Part shown: piece after piece, positions 11,831 to 25,199 of the stretch
How the letters are laid out: every line of letters starts with the position of its first letter
Position numbering within the stretch: position 1 is the first letter of the stretch
NCBI RefSeq assembly: GCF_018320785.1
Contig: NC_054870.1
Location: 6,493,933-6,557,932, forward strand
Direction of reading: 5' to 3'
Length of the DNA: 64,000 nucleotides
From: Cheilinus undulatus
Taxonomy: Eukaryota; Chordata; Actinopteri; Labriformes; Labridae
The notes under the pieces: model-generated
The model's input: only the letters and a program-made list of their open reading frames with translations
What the model was told of the DNA's origin: nothing
Databases searched by the model: none
Translations under genes and position numbers: made by a program

Positions 11831-13032
11831 TAGAGATGTTGAAAGATTACAATTTTAATCGCTGTTAATCTCAGGTTTTCTGTACCTCTTCAGGACCATT
11901 CACACCATTTCCAGATTTCTAAAATACCACTATTTTGCATTCAAAGCTTTTTGTGTCATTTTTTAGTTTTTACGGTCTTAGACTAACGGTAACCGACTTA
12001 CTGTTTGGATAGAGACACGCTTTTATAGGTAGATTTAAGACTTCAACTTAACCATGGAAAAAGGAACTTGTTATGAATTTAAAGGCAACAAGTGAAGAGT
12101 AAAGAGGTAAATGTTTGATATGACAAGGTTAAGATGACTTTTGACTTGTCTGCTGGGCTGTCTGGGAATCTTTTAAGGGAACTGAGACATCAAGGAGCAG
12201 TAGTGGACTTATTTTAACTAGGGCTGTAGTCAACCAAAGAAAAACTTGGTCGACTAAAATCACACCAGATCATCAATTAATCGATTGGTAGTGGGACGGC
12301 CCAAAAAATAAATAAATAAATAAATAAATAAAAACAAAAAACAACAACAACAAAAAAACCTTCATGTTATTTCTACATCAAACTTATCACTGACAATGTA
12401 GTCAGTGCATTTAGGTGGTAATTAAAATTCAAAATGAACCCAAAATGAACCTTAAAACTTACGATTTTTGCAGTATAACCACCTTATGTTGTAATTAAAT
12501 AATAATCCTTTTTCACAAAAAGTTGCCACAATGCTGACTTTTTCGGCATGTTGTCGATTAATGGGAAACAGAGTATAAACCGCTTCACCGACTTTGGTGG
12601 GAGGGTCTCAGTGACAGTGTTTTGACTTTCTGGGTATTTAACTTGTAATTAATTACCCTTAAAGGCATGAGTAAATTATATTTGAATAGTTGTATTCATA
12701 GTTATTTTCTTTTTTAAATTATATTTTGTAACACTAGATAACTGAAAAAATAATAACACGACATCTCCCCTCTCACCCCTGCAAAAAAATGGATTCTTCC
12801 AATTAAAGTAGCAAGTGTGATTGTTTGACCAATTGGATTTTGGTCAGACATGAGGTCATCGACCAATCGACTTGAGGCTGTCAGCCCTAATTTTAACATC
12901 ACTGTGGCTGCAGGGAAGCGCTGTAGTGGCTTAAACAAAGTTTGTTGAAAGGACAATTTTATTGCAATTAAAAAGTTAGTGTACAAATTGTACATCATAG
13001 TTAATCGCGATTAATCGTGCAGGCACCTCCTA
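11831..13032. mobile_element. hAT-like MITE inside the 10515-13500 element
   Basis: The left end is TAGAGATGTTGAAAGATTAC followed by 'ttttaatcgctgttaatc'. The right end is 'ttaatcgcgattaatcgtgc' then 'aggcacctccta'. Read inward, both ends carry the AATCG-rich subterminal motif of a common fish MITE. No target duplication is visible, so the borders are approximate. Confidence 0.5.
12219..12889. mobile_element. Non-autonomous hAT element, innermost of three nested insertions
   Basis: The ends are TAGGGCTGTAGTCAACC and, from the other strand, TAGGGCTGACAGCCTC. ATTTTAAC at 12211-12218 repeats exactly at 12890-12897 as the 8-bp target duplication. It holds an AAAT microsatellite at 12306-12333 and no transposase frame. 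Confidence 0.9.
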
Positions 13033-13508
13033 TTGTGGGCAGCATAGACTTTAGAAGCTCAAAAATTCTAAGATTTGTTTAATATACATTTACAACTTTT
13101 TAAGTAAACATTTTCTAGTTTTGTTTCAAGTAAAATAAAAATGAGCAGATTCTCTATTTTTTTCTAATGTTGTCCTAATATGCCATTGTAATAACAGACA
13201 GTTTATAGATATTTTGTCAAGAACAAGTGTCTGTAGGCCTGTTACGTTGAGTTGCTCTCGATGTAAAACAATGAAATTTTCGGTTTATTTTTTCCAAGTG
13301 GGTCCTGGGGGCTTAGCTTTTCTTGGATAGGAGTGGGGGGACTTTAGAAAAAAAAGGTTGGGAGATGCTGCTTAAATTATAATCAGTGTCCTCTAAACAG
13401 AATTTATTGGATTCATACACCCAAGGTGTGGACTGTGGCTCTTGTAGAGGTATTTTTCCAACAATTTGTCTCTTTGGTTGAGCAGTGTTGAGTAATACTG
13501 CTTTAGAT

Positions 13509-14829
13509 ATTGTAAAAACAAACCCCAGCTCACATGAAGGAGAAAAATAACTGTTGTGAACTTTTATTGGAGAGTTGGAGAAATGAAGAGTCTATGGAGA
13601 ACGTTCCAGATAAATCTGTGGAGCAGATAGCTCAGTGTTTCCCACCTTCAGTCATAACGCAAGGTTCTGAAACTAGCTTTTCATTTTCGGTTTTCAGACA
13701 CAGTTCCGCTTTCTGGACTTACCAGAGCACCTGCTTTCTCTGAAGTCCTGGTGTCACACATGCTGCTGGGCGTTAGTTAGCATCACCAGGGGCCAGACTA
13801 ATATCTGAGCAATCTAGGCTAGACATCAAGTCTAACAAGTCTGCTACGTAGGAACTAAGTGAATTTCCGCTTCAATATACTCTAAAAAGTCTTAACGTCA
13901 CGTCTTTATAATTCACGTGGTCATTTTTCAAACTGTTAAACTTGTAGAGTTATGAGATATCAGCAAATAGCCCGGCCCTTCATGTTATGCTACTAGTGTT
14001 ACGGTGTATCTGGTGCCCGTGCTATTTTGTGACAGTCAGCCGAATGGGCTTGTGGTTGTTTGAGTTATGATGAAAACAGTCATCGTTGTCTAATTTTTAG
14101 TTATGAAGTCTTTGAATTCTAATCTGATGTTTATGTAGTGAAAAATGATGATATGGTTAAACGCGCGGACTCTTAAGTTTAATACATTCGGCGCTAAGTC
14201 AGCAGTTAACACGGTAACGCGTTCCACCGTAACACCTAAACGCAACAAGCTAAGTGCATTGCTAACAGACGTTGCTGATCTCTGCATTTTGATTTGACAC
14301 CAACAGACAATAAAGGCGCCCTTTTAATCGGGACTACTGTATCTGTATGTCACAATCTAACCACTTAAACAGCTCAGAACCCACTTGTCATCTAGTTAAG
14401 TCGATAGCTAGCTAGCGACATGCACGCCTCATAGGCACCGTCTAACTGAAGTACAATCCTTATATTTAGGAGGTTGGGGAGTTCGAGGGCCAATTTTTAA
14501 CACTATAAAAGGCCCCTATTCTATTCCACAAGGTTTTCTGTCAAAGTGACCGTATTCAAACTTTGCTAATCTGGATTAGCATCCAACTTCAGATGATGGG
14601 GCTGTACTTTACTCTCACCTTCTGAAGCCAACGCTGCTAATGAGCCTTTGGTGTTGGCAAATTAAGGTGAAAAACTGCTCCAAAGTGGGCTGTCTATTCC
14701 TTAAAGTGATTTTTCATCACGCCGGATGGAGGACTGAGTCTATCTTGCTCAGCCAAGATCACATATTCAATATAACAGTCTCCGTTTCACCGGTTAAACT
14801 CTGATTTTATTTAAATTAACGTTTTTCAG
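13509..14829. other. Unique sequence upstream of cul9, increasingly CpG-containing to the right
   Basis: No repeat was recognised. From about 14150 CpG dinucleotides become common ('aaacgcgcggac', 'cggtaacgcgttccaccgta'), unlike the A/T-rich introns, which suggests an approach to a promoter region. Small frames at 13534-13743 (+) and 14090-14287 (-) show no motif. Confidence 0.4.
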
Positions 14830-14981
14830 GTGGAGTCCGGCATGCCGTGTTCGAACACAGCCACGGATGGTCCCGGGATAAACAGTGGACAGTTACTGGA
14901 TGACAGCGCTCAGGAGCCGAGGTGGGCCTGCCAAACATACCCGCGGTGGTCAGACAGGAAGGTGGCTTCGCTGGGACACAG
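14830..14981 (+). other. Candidate exon of an unidentified plus-strand transcript
   Basis: The block is bounded by an acceptor-like TTTTTCAG (to 14829) and a consensus donor ACACAG|GTGAGT at 14982. One frame is open across all 152 bases and has an ATG at 14842 (MPCSNTATDGPGINSG…). I do not recognise the peptide and found no downstream partner exon, so this could be chance or a non-coding exon. Confidence 0.2.
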
Positions 14982-14996
14982 GTGAGTTCGTCTTAC

Positions 14997-15200
14997 CTGC
15001 CGTGTCACAGACTGTACCCCTCGGTTCAGTCTTTCCCGTCAGCCGCTGTTTTCTTTTCCGCCCTAGCGTGTCGTTTCCCAGCCTGGTAACGTTTGTTTTA
15101 TCGTTTTCCACCGCAGCTCCGTGCTGTTGGATGCGCATTTGCGCACTGTGACACGGGAAGCATCAGAGGTTTCTTCTTCTTCTACGGCTACGGGGTGTTT
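14997..15200 (-). other. cul9: Probable 5' non-coding exon of cul9
   Basis: On the minus strand a consensus donor ACGGCAG|GTAAGA lies at 14997/14996 in a CpG-rich stretch. The start-codon exon of cul9 begins with an acceptor only five bases before its ATG, so an upstream non-coding exon must exist. This is the best donor between it and the next gene, giving a 5.8-kb intron. The 5' end is a guess; transcription probably starts between 15150 and 15260. Confidence 0.4.
15132..15145. promoter_or_regulatory. NRF1-like palindromic site in the cul9 promoter region
   Basis: TGCGCATTTGCGCA is a perfect palindrome-like pair of GCGCA half sites close to the NRF1 consensus, which is frequent in TATA-less CpG promoters. 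It lies just upstream of, or inside, the presumed cul9 first exon. No TATA box is seen nearby. The assignment is inferred. Confidence 0.3.
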
Positions 15201-15260
15201 TCCTCTTCTTCTTAGGCTTCATTGGCGGGTCACAAACGGTCATAAAGCGAGCATGGAGCC

Positions 15261-16069
15261 ACCTGCTGGTACAGCCGTTTTCATTGCAGCTCACTGCTTT
15301 GCCAAAACACTGATGTTCTTCAAAATTAAGCAAAGCAGCACCAAAACCATTTTCCCTCTGCTCTGAAACCCAGCCAAGAAAAACAACAAGTCCTATTATA
15401 AGCAGATATTAATAGATCATACAGTATTCAAGAATCGCATAGGTAGGTAGAAATGTGTGAATGAAAATGTTTATTTTCATAGGAGTGTAGGTATGTTTGA
15501 TTATATGTGTATAAATTGTTATGTGTATACACATATAACTACTCAGGGTTTATAATCTCTTAAAATGAAGAGACATGAACGACATATATACATCTGTGTA
15601 TATGTAGGCATGGCATTTGTACACATGTATTTAGTCGGGTATCAAAATCTCTTTCAATGAATAGGGTAGGTATCTAGGATGTGTGTGTATGTATACACTG
15701 TTGTGTGGATGTATAAATGCATTTACTCAGGTATTAAAATCTCTTTAATGTAGTAACATTTGCACTTTGTACTTACTTAGATTGCACAGTATTTTATATT
15801 GAAGTAATATGGTAGGTAGGGGCAGGTTCAAATAAGCATTTATGCTTCCACCCATCCCTTCTCAAACATTGCTGGAGCTCTTTTTTCTTTAATGTTGTCC
15901 TTTATGTCAGCTTGTGTTTATAACTAATGATTTCTTTTACTTGAGGTTTTAAGTGTCTTTCTTACTTAGTTTTATTTGTTTATATTTATTAACTTCTGCT
16001 TCCTTGTATTTTGTGTGCAATGTGTGTGTGTCTTATGTGTTGCGGTGTTAATTTTAGTTAAAGTCTTTA
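15261..16069. other. Intergenic, no recognised gene
   Basis: This is A/T-rich sequence with loosely repeated 'tatgtgtgtatgtatacac' type motifs at 15480-15730, including three variants of 'aggtatcaaaatctctttaatg', which suggests a degenerate tandem repeat of about 100 bases. The frames at 14885-15366 (+) have no known domain. Confidence 0.4.
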
Positions 16070-16390
16070 ACTGAAATGTATTTTAGTTTTAGTCACATTT
16101 TAGTCATTTCTATCCTTTTTGGTTTTAGTCTAGTTTTAGTCAACGAAAACTCCCAAAAAACGTAGTCTACTTTTAGTCCATAAAAAGGCCTCGCATTTTA
16201 GTCTTTACTCTGCCTTAAACTCTACACGGCAGCACTTGCGTCCAATTGAACCTGAAGCACTTGATGGCACTTACTGATGTTGTTTCTTCTTGTCTAGATC
16301 ATTGCTTGTGTTGTTCTTGCTCTCAAATGTACGTCGCTTTGGAGAAAAGCGTCTGCTAAATGACATTGTAACATTGTAACATTGTAGTCC
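16070..16390. repeat. Two short transposon remnants
   Basis: 16070-16185 carries 'ttttagttttagtcacattt' and 'agttttagtcaacgaaaact', the subterminal sequence of the hAT family seen whole at 47983-49120. 16259-16388 holds 'tacgtcgctttggagaaaag' and 'cgtctgctaaatgacattgt' with a short 'aacattgt' tail, a 3' retroposon end common in fish. Confidence 0.5.
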
Positions 16391-16819
16391 AAGCATTTAT
16401 TTTCTTGGCTAAATCTGGTATAAAACCATGGTAGTGTGTTCTTTGCACTTTGCTAAACCTGGGGTCCCTGCTTTCTACAGTGAGAGACAGAATAGCTACA
16501 GCTGCATAAATGTGCAGTGCTCTCAGAAATGTCTGCATTGTTCCATTTAGTGTGCATACATCTGGAAAAGCTGTGATTTACTGTGTATGTGCTCTGGTTA
16601 ATTACACTCTAGTGACACCTGGTGGCAGACACCAGGTACGACAAGCTGAAGGGACTCCATCTGCACCAAATTTGTTTTAGTTCTTCTCTGATATAATCAT
16701 ATCACTGCAGGGAAACGGAAAACCTAGAGTTCAGACTGAAAGAGGAGGGTTTTTTAACTTCATATTCAGTCGCCTAACAAGTGCTGATAATACACCACTG
16801 ATGCTTTAAAGATGTGAGG

Positions 16820-16905
16820 TACAGTGCCTATAAAAAGTCTTCACCCCCTTGAATGTTTTACTCTTTTATTGATTTTATAAGTTAATCATAGTGAGTTTAA
16901 ATTGG
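16820..16905. mobile_element. Solo end of a Tc1-like transposon
   Basis: TACAGTGCCTATAAAAAGTC followed by 'ttcacccccttgaatgtttt' is a terminal repeat common in fish Tc1 elements. No second end or transposase follows. The next 500 bases (to 17435) are unassigned. Confidence 0.6.
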
Positions 16906-17443
16906 CAGTGTTGATCGGAGCCAGATGTGTGAAATATCCAGGGTTAAGCCAAAACAAAGGACTGTTCAGGGGACTGCTTCCCCAGAGATGTTTTGCTTAC
17001 CAGGTACTTGTATGCACTGAGTTTATTCAATTCGAAACACAAAATTAGAATTAAAATGTCAACAAATCCATGCATCGTTTGAGCAAAAAAGATGCAATTT
17101 AACCTAAAAAATCAATATCGGGGCTTACATATTTTTTTTCCAATCTAACTGCACTAAAAGTGTCATTATCATTCTAAAATAATAAAACATCTTGCTGAAG
17201 TTCAGCCATTTTCACTTCTGCTTCCTAAAAATGTATATTATTTATTTTTTATGTTACTTTGCTTCGGTAAGGTAGTATTTTGGTGTAAAAGTTTACAAAT
17301 TAAACAGTGCATTTTCAAACAAAGGACAAAAAAGCAACGTATGGGGTTACAGATATTGATTTATTCACGATAATACTGAAGATTGTATTTTAAAAAATAC
17401 AAATTAAAATGACTTTTTATAGCGCGTTGGTGGCATTAGTTGT

Positions 17444-18399
17444 CAGAGGTGTCAAAAGTATTCACATTCATTACTCAGGTAGAAGTATAGATACTAGGGT
17501 TTAAAAAGACTTCTGTAGAAGTTAAAATATCAACTCAAGCTTTTTACTCAAGTAAACGTGTAAAAGTACTGGTTTCAAAACTACTGAAAGTATAAATGTA
17601 AAAGTAATGTAAGGGGGAAAAATTCCATTAAGGACAAAAGCTAAGGCCATGCCACAGGGGCCAGTTCCATTCTACCATTCTTTTTCATTCCACCATTCAA
17701 TCCATTATACTTTCCATTCCATTCTACCATAGTGCACTACCCCACCTCCCCCCAAAAAATTTTTCTAAAGGCCATAATGACTATAATATCATATTAAAAT
17801 GTTTATGTTGAAAAATTTGGGATGCACCTGTTTCAGCTGCATTTATGCCCATTGAAAATGAATGTATTTTAGTACAATGCAAATACATTCAAGAACCATA
17901 AACAGTATGTGTACTACCAACCTCCTCACTGGTGATTGGTTGGGACATTTTGCTCCAGTTCTCTTGTAGTCTCTGCCACAGACATCTTTGTACTACGCTA
18001 CATACGTCTGCTATTTCCTTGCTGGAGTGTGACATGATTTGTAATGTCTGAAGGTGCGATGGATCACGTACAAACCAATAGGGTGTCAGAATGGTATTAT
18101 GTTTATACTTCTCATCCAACCACAATTAAATTCACTCTATCCGGATGGCGCGATTTATCTGGATAGGTTTCGGGTTTTTTTATTTGTGTTTTATTGAACG
18201 ATGACAAGCTGGAATGAAATAGCAGTAACAAGGCTATTTTTAAAATGTAAGGAGTAGAATGAACAGATAATTGCGTGAAAATGTAAGGAGTAGAAGGAAA
18301 AAGTTGGCTGAAAAATAATTACTCCAGTAAAGTAGATACCCAAAATTTCTACTTAAGTAAAGTAATGAAGTATTTGTACTTAGTTACTTGACACCTCTG
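17444..18399. mobile_element. Non-autonomous hAT element, 956 bp, perfect ends and target duplication
   Basis: Both ends read CAGAGGTGTCAA inward (12 identical bases), followed by 'aagtatt' or 'gtaactaagtac' motifs. TTAGTTGT at 17436-17443 recurs exactly at 18400-18407. Internal direct motifs such as 'acttaagtaaagtaatgaag' are subterminal repeats. A 78-codon minus-strand frame inside (18125-17889) shows no transposase motif. Confidence 0.95.
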
Positions 18400-18512
18400 T
18401 TAGTTGTCACTTGTAAAATAGATTGGATTTTGTAAATAAAGTTTGTATTTAAGAATTACATTTCCATGTTGCGATCAACATTTTTTTATTTTTGCATTTA
18501 TCAATGATAGCA

Positions 18513-20530
<2,018 letters not shown>

Positions 20531-20579
20531 TACAGCATTATACTTCCAACCAACCCGAAAAATTCAGGGCTTTTAAGAA

Positions 20580-20700
20580 AAAAAGCCACCCCCTCCCCCC
20601 ACCTGTGGTGTTTAGTAGAGTCACCCTTGGCTGCAGTCACAGCTCTGAGTCTGTGTGGATAGGTCTCTGTCAGGTTGTACGGGGATCAGGCATGAACAGC
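20580..20700. mobile_element. Short Tc1-like fragment
   Basis: 'cacccttggctgcagtcaca' followed by 'gctctgagtctgtgtggata' matches the region next to the end of common fish Tc1 elements, read in antisense. Only about 120 bases remain. Confidence 0.45.
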
Positions 20701-21425
20701 TCTTTCCAAATCCAGACACAGATTCTCTATTTTGCCTTGCTATTTTTTGCTATATTTCAGTTAGTTTTTGATACTTTTTGTGTCTCTAACCCAATTTTTG
20801 CTATTTTTGAATCCCCTTTTACCACTTTTCCTTCATGTTTCATCCCTTTTGTGCCACTATTTTTTATCCATTTTTGCTACTTTTCACCTATTTTGCCACT
20901 TTTTCAACTGCTTTCATTATTGTGTTTGTACCATTTTTGCCACTTTAAACCTGTTTTTGATACTTTTTGCCCCTTTTTTCCTCTTTACCAATTTATGCCA
21001 CATTTAACCCCTTTTCACCGCTTTTCCAGCCAATTTTTGTCCTTGTGCCACCCTACAACCCATTTTGCTGCTGTCTAACTCCTTTTTATCTCTTTTTCTG
21101 GCCACTTTGTAACATTTCCACCAGTCTTAACCTTTTTTTCTATTATATTTTTTTTAAATGTACTTATTATGGCGGAAAAGTAAATTTCTGTAAAAATAGA
21201 TCAAATGTTTAGTCATTCTAAAACTTTTTCAATATTAAATGTTATTATATTAATTTTGGGGTGGGTTTAACAGCTGCAGACATTTAAAGCCCAACAATAA
21301 CCGTAAAACCACAGCATCTTCATTTCCTCGTTTTCTGAACTTACTGATCTTCTGGGGGCCAGACAGGAAGCTTTGGGGGGCCTGATATGGCCCTCGGGCT
21401 GCCAGTTGATGATCTGTGATTTATG
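20701..21425. repeat. Pyrimidine-rich degenerate minisatellite next to a hAT-like end
   Basis: From 20730 to 21170 short units built on 'ccatttttgccacttt' repeat with much variation; one strand is almost only C and T plus short G/A. Long open frames here (20605-21212) follow from this bias. At 21345-21420 'gggggccagacaggaagctt' and 'ggccctcgggctgccagttg' resemble the end of a fish hAT element that usually carries such repeats; the other end was not found. Confidence 0.55.
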
Positions 21426-21839
21426 CAGTCACTTATTTTACATTACATATTTGATATTTAATTGCCATTACTTTGTAGAAATCTGTTTCGATTTGACATT
21501 TCAGAGAGCTTTTTGTACTTTTTTGTCAATAAAGCCAGATTGAGCTGACCATGATTGATTTTTAATATCAATCACCAAAATGTCTGAGAGAATGGTATTG
21601 CAGTATTGTCGTTTGATATTGCCTTTCCTAAATATAAAATATATAAAGACAAAAACGTATGACCCTAGATTGAAAGTTTAAACTGCAGTTTCAGCCTCAG
21701 TACCTGACCAGCCTTGGTTTCTGCTTGTGAGGAGGAATTCTGGGGGCTTTAGGACCATGGGAAGGACATGTCTTCTTCTGTTCACCATGAAAACAGTCAG
21801 TGCTCCTCTGTCTGTATTCCGTCCACATGCCTCCTCCTC

Positions 21840-22121
21840 CTCCTCCTCCTCTATAAACCCTCTCAGGCAGTAAACTTGAAGCAGCTCTCTCTCTCTCTCT
21901 CCTCCTCCTCCAGCTCCATCTCCTCTCTGCAGACCATCTCTCCTCCTGTCCTCTCTGCTCCTTCCCGCTCGCTGTCTCGGAGCTCACACCGGGACTCTCT
22001 CGGATCTGTACCCGGCTCGGGGCGCACGGAGGGCGGCCTGCGGACCGAGGAGGCGTCGGTGTGAAGCCTGGATGTACTGACTGCATTCATGGATGCAGGC
22101 TCTCGTGTCTCACCTTGGGAG
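21840..22121 (+). other. syndig1: syndig1 5' non-coding exon and promoter region
   Basis: The stretch contains TCC and CT microsatellites (21829-21905) and then CpG-rich sequence ('ggggcgcacggagggcggcc'). It ends in a consensus donor CTTGGGAG|GTGAGT at 22121/22122. Coding exon 2 of syndig1 starts with an acceptor at 29058 that lies 87 bases before the ATG, so an upstream exon is needed, and this is the best candidate. It holds a short upstream ORF start at 22089. The transcription start is not defined. Confidence 0.5.
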
Positions 22122-23299
22122 GTGAGTATGTGTGCGCGTGCCTGTCCATGTTCTACCGTGCTTACATGTTTAGCATCACCGGGATGACGTCAGAGCTGGT
22201 GGCACTGTCGGTATTTTCAGCTCGGTGACATTTGAACGTTTTATTGTGTGAGGGATGCTGGTGTTTCTGTGCAGCCTCGTGTGTGTGGTGGGGGTATTTC
22301 CTGGAGGATCAGCCTTTATTAGTGATGTGCATGGATTATTCTGAGTGAAGCCAAGGTCGATGGAGAAATCATTACATTTAGTAGGGACAATTTTAATTGA
22401 TGTCAGCTTCCTTCATCACGAATTTAAAGGAACAGTCCGACACATAAAACATGTAAGCAACACCGTAGGTGTTACAATCCATTACAGGAGAAAGGAAGGC
22501 TTGAGCATGCTCAGAGGAGGAATGGTCCGCACTGGAGGTTTTACCATCAGGCAAAAGTTGGCATTTACCTGGGGCCCCATGCTCCAAGGGCCTCAGGATA
22601 TAACCATTCAAGGTAGGACAGGATTAAACATCAAGTTTAAAAGATAGATCAGTGTATGTCTGGGTGAGATATAGGGTAATCTATCATTTTAAATCCTTAG
22701 CAATAGCAATCAACATCACCAGCACTAAAAATTGCTCCAATATGTTGGCAACATATTCAACAGCAATGTGCATTTTTTCTGTCCCTAGTCTTTACTGGGA
22801 TATCTCACTTGAAAACAAACGTTAAAATATATATTTTTGTTATTTGATTAAGTATACCTGGGTGGAGTGGGCACCCGTGTACATAGGCTATGGTCCTTTA
22901 TATACCACCACCAGCCTGAACTGTTGACTCGGCAGGATGCTTTCATGCCGTTCACGTCAAATTCTGACCCTACTATCTGAATGTTGAGCTGAAATCGAGA
23001 CCAGGCGATAATTTTCCAGTCTTCTGATGTCCAGTGGTCTTCTGCCGCTGTAGCCCATCTACTTCAAGGTTCAAGATTCCCCGCGTTGTGCGTTCAGAGA
23101 CGGTGTTCTGTAAACTTTGTTGTAATGAGTGGTTATCGGAGTAACTGTTGTCTTTCCATCATTTCAAACCAGTCTGTCCATGCATTCTCCTCTGACCTCT
23201 GACATCAACAAAGCATTTTCATCCACACACCTAACACTCACTGATATTTTCACTTTTTCTGACCATTCTCCATAAATTCTTTGAAAATCCCAGTAAATC
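22122..23299 (+). other. syndig1: syndig1 intron 1, first part
   Basis: Mostly unassigned. The 22990-23285 stretch ('gtaatgagtggttatcggag', 'tctcctctgacctctgacat') looks like an old dispersed vertebrate repeat, but I cannot name its class. The 100-codon plus frame at 22345-22647 has no known domain and no splice context. Confidence 0.4.
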
Positions 23300-23419
23300 T
23301 AACCTGACACGCCAGATGGATGTGTTTCACACATTTATCCAGTAAACCGCTCGTAGGCTGCGTTTGGGAAAGGGCAGAGCGTTTGAAAAAAGAACTCGGA
23401 GGGTGATTGGATGAACGTT
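23300..23419. mobile_element. Truncated copy of the 19345-19889 hAT-like MITE
   Basis: Begins TAACCTGACACGCCAGATGG like the other copy and follows it for about 120 bases ('ggcagagcgtttgaaaaaag', 'ctcggagggtgattggatga'). It then stops abruptly at the truncated left border of a Tc1-like element. Confidence 0.75.
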
Positions 23420-23437
23420 GAACTGCTGTTCTTTGTC

Positions 23438-24558
23438 TAGGGTTTAATATGACGTTGGTCCACACTTTGCAGCTATAACAGCTTCAGCTTTTCTGAGAAG
23501 GCTTTCCACAAGGTTTAGGAGTGTGTTTATGGGAATCTTTGACCATTCTTCCAGAAGCGCATTTGTGAGGTCACACACTGATGTTGGACTAGAAGGCCTG
23601 GCTCTCAGTCTCCGCTCTAATTCATCCCAAAGGTGTTCTATCAGGTTGAGGTCAGGACTCTGTGCAGGCCAGTCAAGTTCATCCACACCAAACTCTCTCA
23701 TCCATGTCTTTATGGTCCTTGCTTTGTGCACTGGTGCACAGTCATGTTGGAACAGGAAGGGGCCATCCCCAAACTGTTCCCACAAAGTTGGGAGCATGGA
23801 ATTGTCCAAAATTTCTTGGTATGCTGAAGCATTCAGAGTTCCTTTCACTGGAACTACAGGGCCAAGCCCAGCTCCTGAGAAACAACTCCACACCATAATC
23901 CCCCCTCCACCAAACTTTACACTTGGCACAATGCAGTCAGACAAGTACCGTTCTCCTGGCAACCGCAAAACCCAGACTCATCCATCAGATTGCCAGATGG
24001 AGAGGTGTGATTCATCTCTCCAGAGTCCGCATCTCAACTGCTCTAGAGTCCAGTGGCAGCGTGATTTACACCACTGCATCCAACGCTTTGTATTGCACTT
24101 GGTGATGTATGGCTTGGATGCAGCAGCTCGGCCATGGAAACCCATTCCATGAAGCTCTCTACGCACTGTTCTTGAGCTAATCTGAAGGCCACAAGAAGTT
24201 TGGAGGTCTGTAGCGATGATCCTGCTCCATCATTTTACGTGGCCTACCACTTGGTGGCTGAGTTGCTGTCGTTCCCAATCGCCTCCACTTTGTTATAATA
24301 CCATTGACAGTTGACTGTGTATTATTTAGGAGCGAGGGAATTTCACCACTGGACTTGTTGCACAGGTGGCATCCTATCACAGTACCATGCTGGAATTCAT
24401 TGAGCTCCTGAGAGTGACCCATTCTTTCACAAATGTTTGTAGAAACAGTCTGCATGCCTAGGTGCTTGATTTTATACACCTGTGGCAATGAAAGTGATTG
24501 GAACACCTGATTTCAATTTTTTGGATGTGTGAGTGAATACTTGTGGCAGTATAGTGTA
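23438..24558 (-). mobile_element. Tc1-like transposon, family B, copy 1 (left end lost)
   Basis: The minus strand encodes a broken transposase. The N-terminal part, ERMGHSQELNEFQHGTVIGC, sits at about 24440-24380. After an internal deletion comes the DDE part: [37 protein letters not shown] and [19 protein letters not shown]. The right terminal repeat ends near 'gcagtatagtgta' (24558). The left terminal repeat is missing. Copy 2 at 38247-39467 carries different lesions. Confidence 0.85.
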
Positions 24559-24559
24559 T

Positions 24560-25165
24560 ATTGGTCATCTTGGTGAAAGTGGAGATACTGAAAGATACTG
24601 GTGTTGTCCTTCCATTTTTGCCAAATAAAGTCGCATTGTAAGCAACTTTTGATAGAGTGTGTGGACTGGCAAGGAGTAAGGGAAACCTAGCTCCTCCTCA
24701 GGGTTCGGGCTGGGCCTCTTATCTCCAGCGAACGCCAGTTTTGACGCTTTAGCACACCAAGACATTTTGACCATGCTTTACTTCTAACTGTGTGTCAACA
24801 GTTTGGGGAAGGCCCTTTTCTATTCCACCATGACTGTGCTCCTGTGCGCAAAGCAAGGACTGTAAAGACTGTGAAGTGTCAAAGCACCTGACTGGCCCAC
24901 GCAGGGTGCTGAAATCAACCCCATCAACCACCTTTGGGATGAACTGAAATGGAAATAGTGAGCCAGGCCTTATAGAACCTTATAAATGCTCTACAGACTG
25001 AATGGGCACAAATGCACTCCGAAATTGAAGAGTGGTGGTTATAGTTGCAGGGGGGGGGGGTGTCAACTCCATGTTAAAGTATGTGGATTTGAATAAAATG
25101 TCATCACAGTCCCTGTTGATGGAATGGTCAGGTGGCTGAATACTTTTGTCTGTGTTTTTAGTCCA
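24560..25165 (+). mobile_element. Decayed Tc1-like remnant
   Basis: The plus strand shows 'ttctattccaccatgactgt', then 'gcaaagcaaggactgtaaag', 'ctgactggcccacgcagggt' and 'acctttgggatgaactgaaa'. This is the order of the DDE region in Tc1 elements (FHHDCAP…, …W…HLWDELK), but stops and shifts are frequent. The borders are uncertain. Confidence 0.55.
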
Positions 25166-25199
25166 AAGCTCCTTATTAATCTGATTTCTTATTAATACC

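Larger units (their letters stand above)
10515..13500. mobile_element. Large hAT-type element with perfect 8-bp target duplication, carrying nested insertions
   Basis: CTTTAGAT occurs at 10507-10514 and again at 13501-13508. The ends are imperfect inverted repeats: CATTGATACTCAATGC on the left and CAGTATTACTCAACAC (other strand) on the right. Each is followed inward by a 'gtggctctt'-like motif common in fish hAT elements. The 2986-base interval has no transposase frame. It has been invaded by a LINE tail (11220-11596) and by two further elements nested one in the other. Confidence 0.7.

Noticed and set aside
20605..21212. Overlapping Phe/Leu/Pro-rich frames that look like membrane proteins
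   Set aside because: Strand-biased pyrimidine repeat lacking stops; the frames overlap in three registers.
23523..24152. Long plus-strand frame of 209 codons (and its twin at 38407-38982)
   Set aside because: Both are the antisense of Tc1 family B transposase; the sense strand carries the recognisable DDE motifs.
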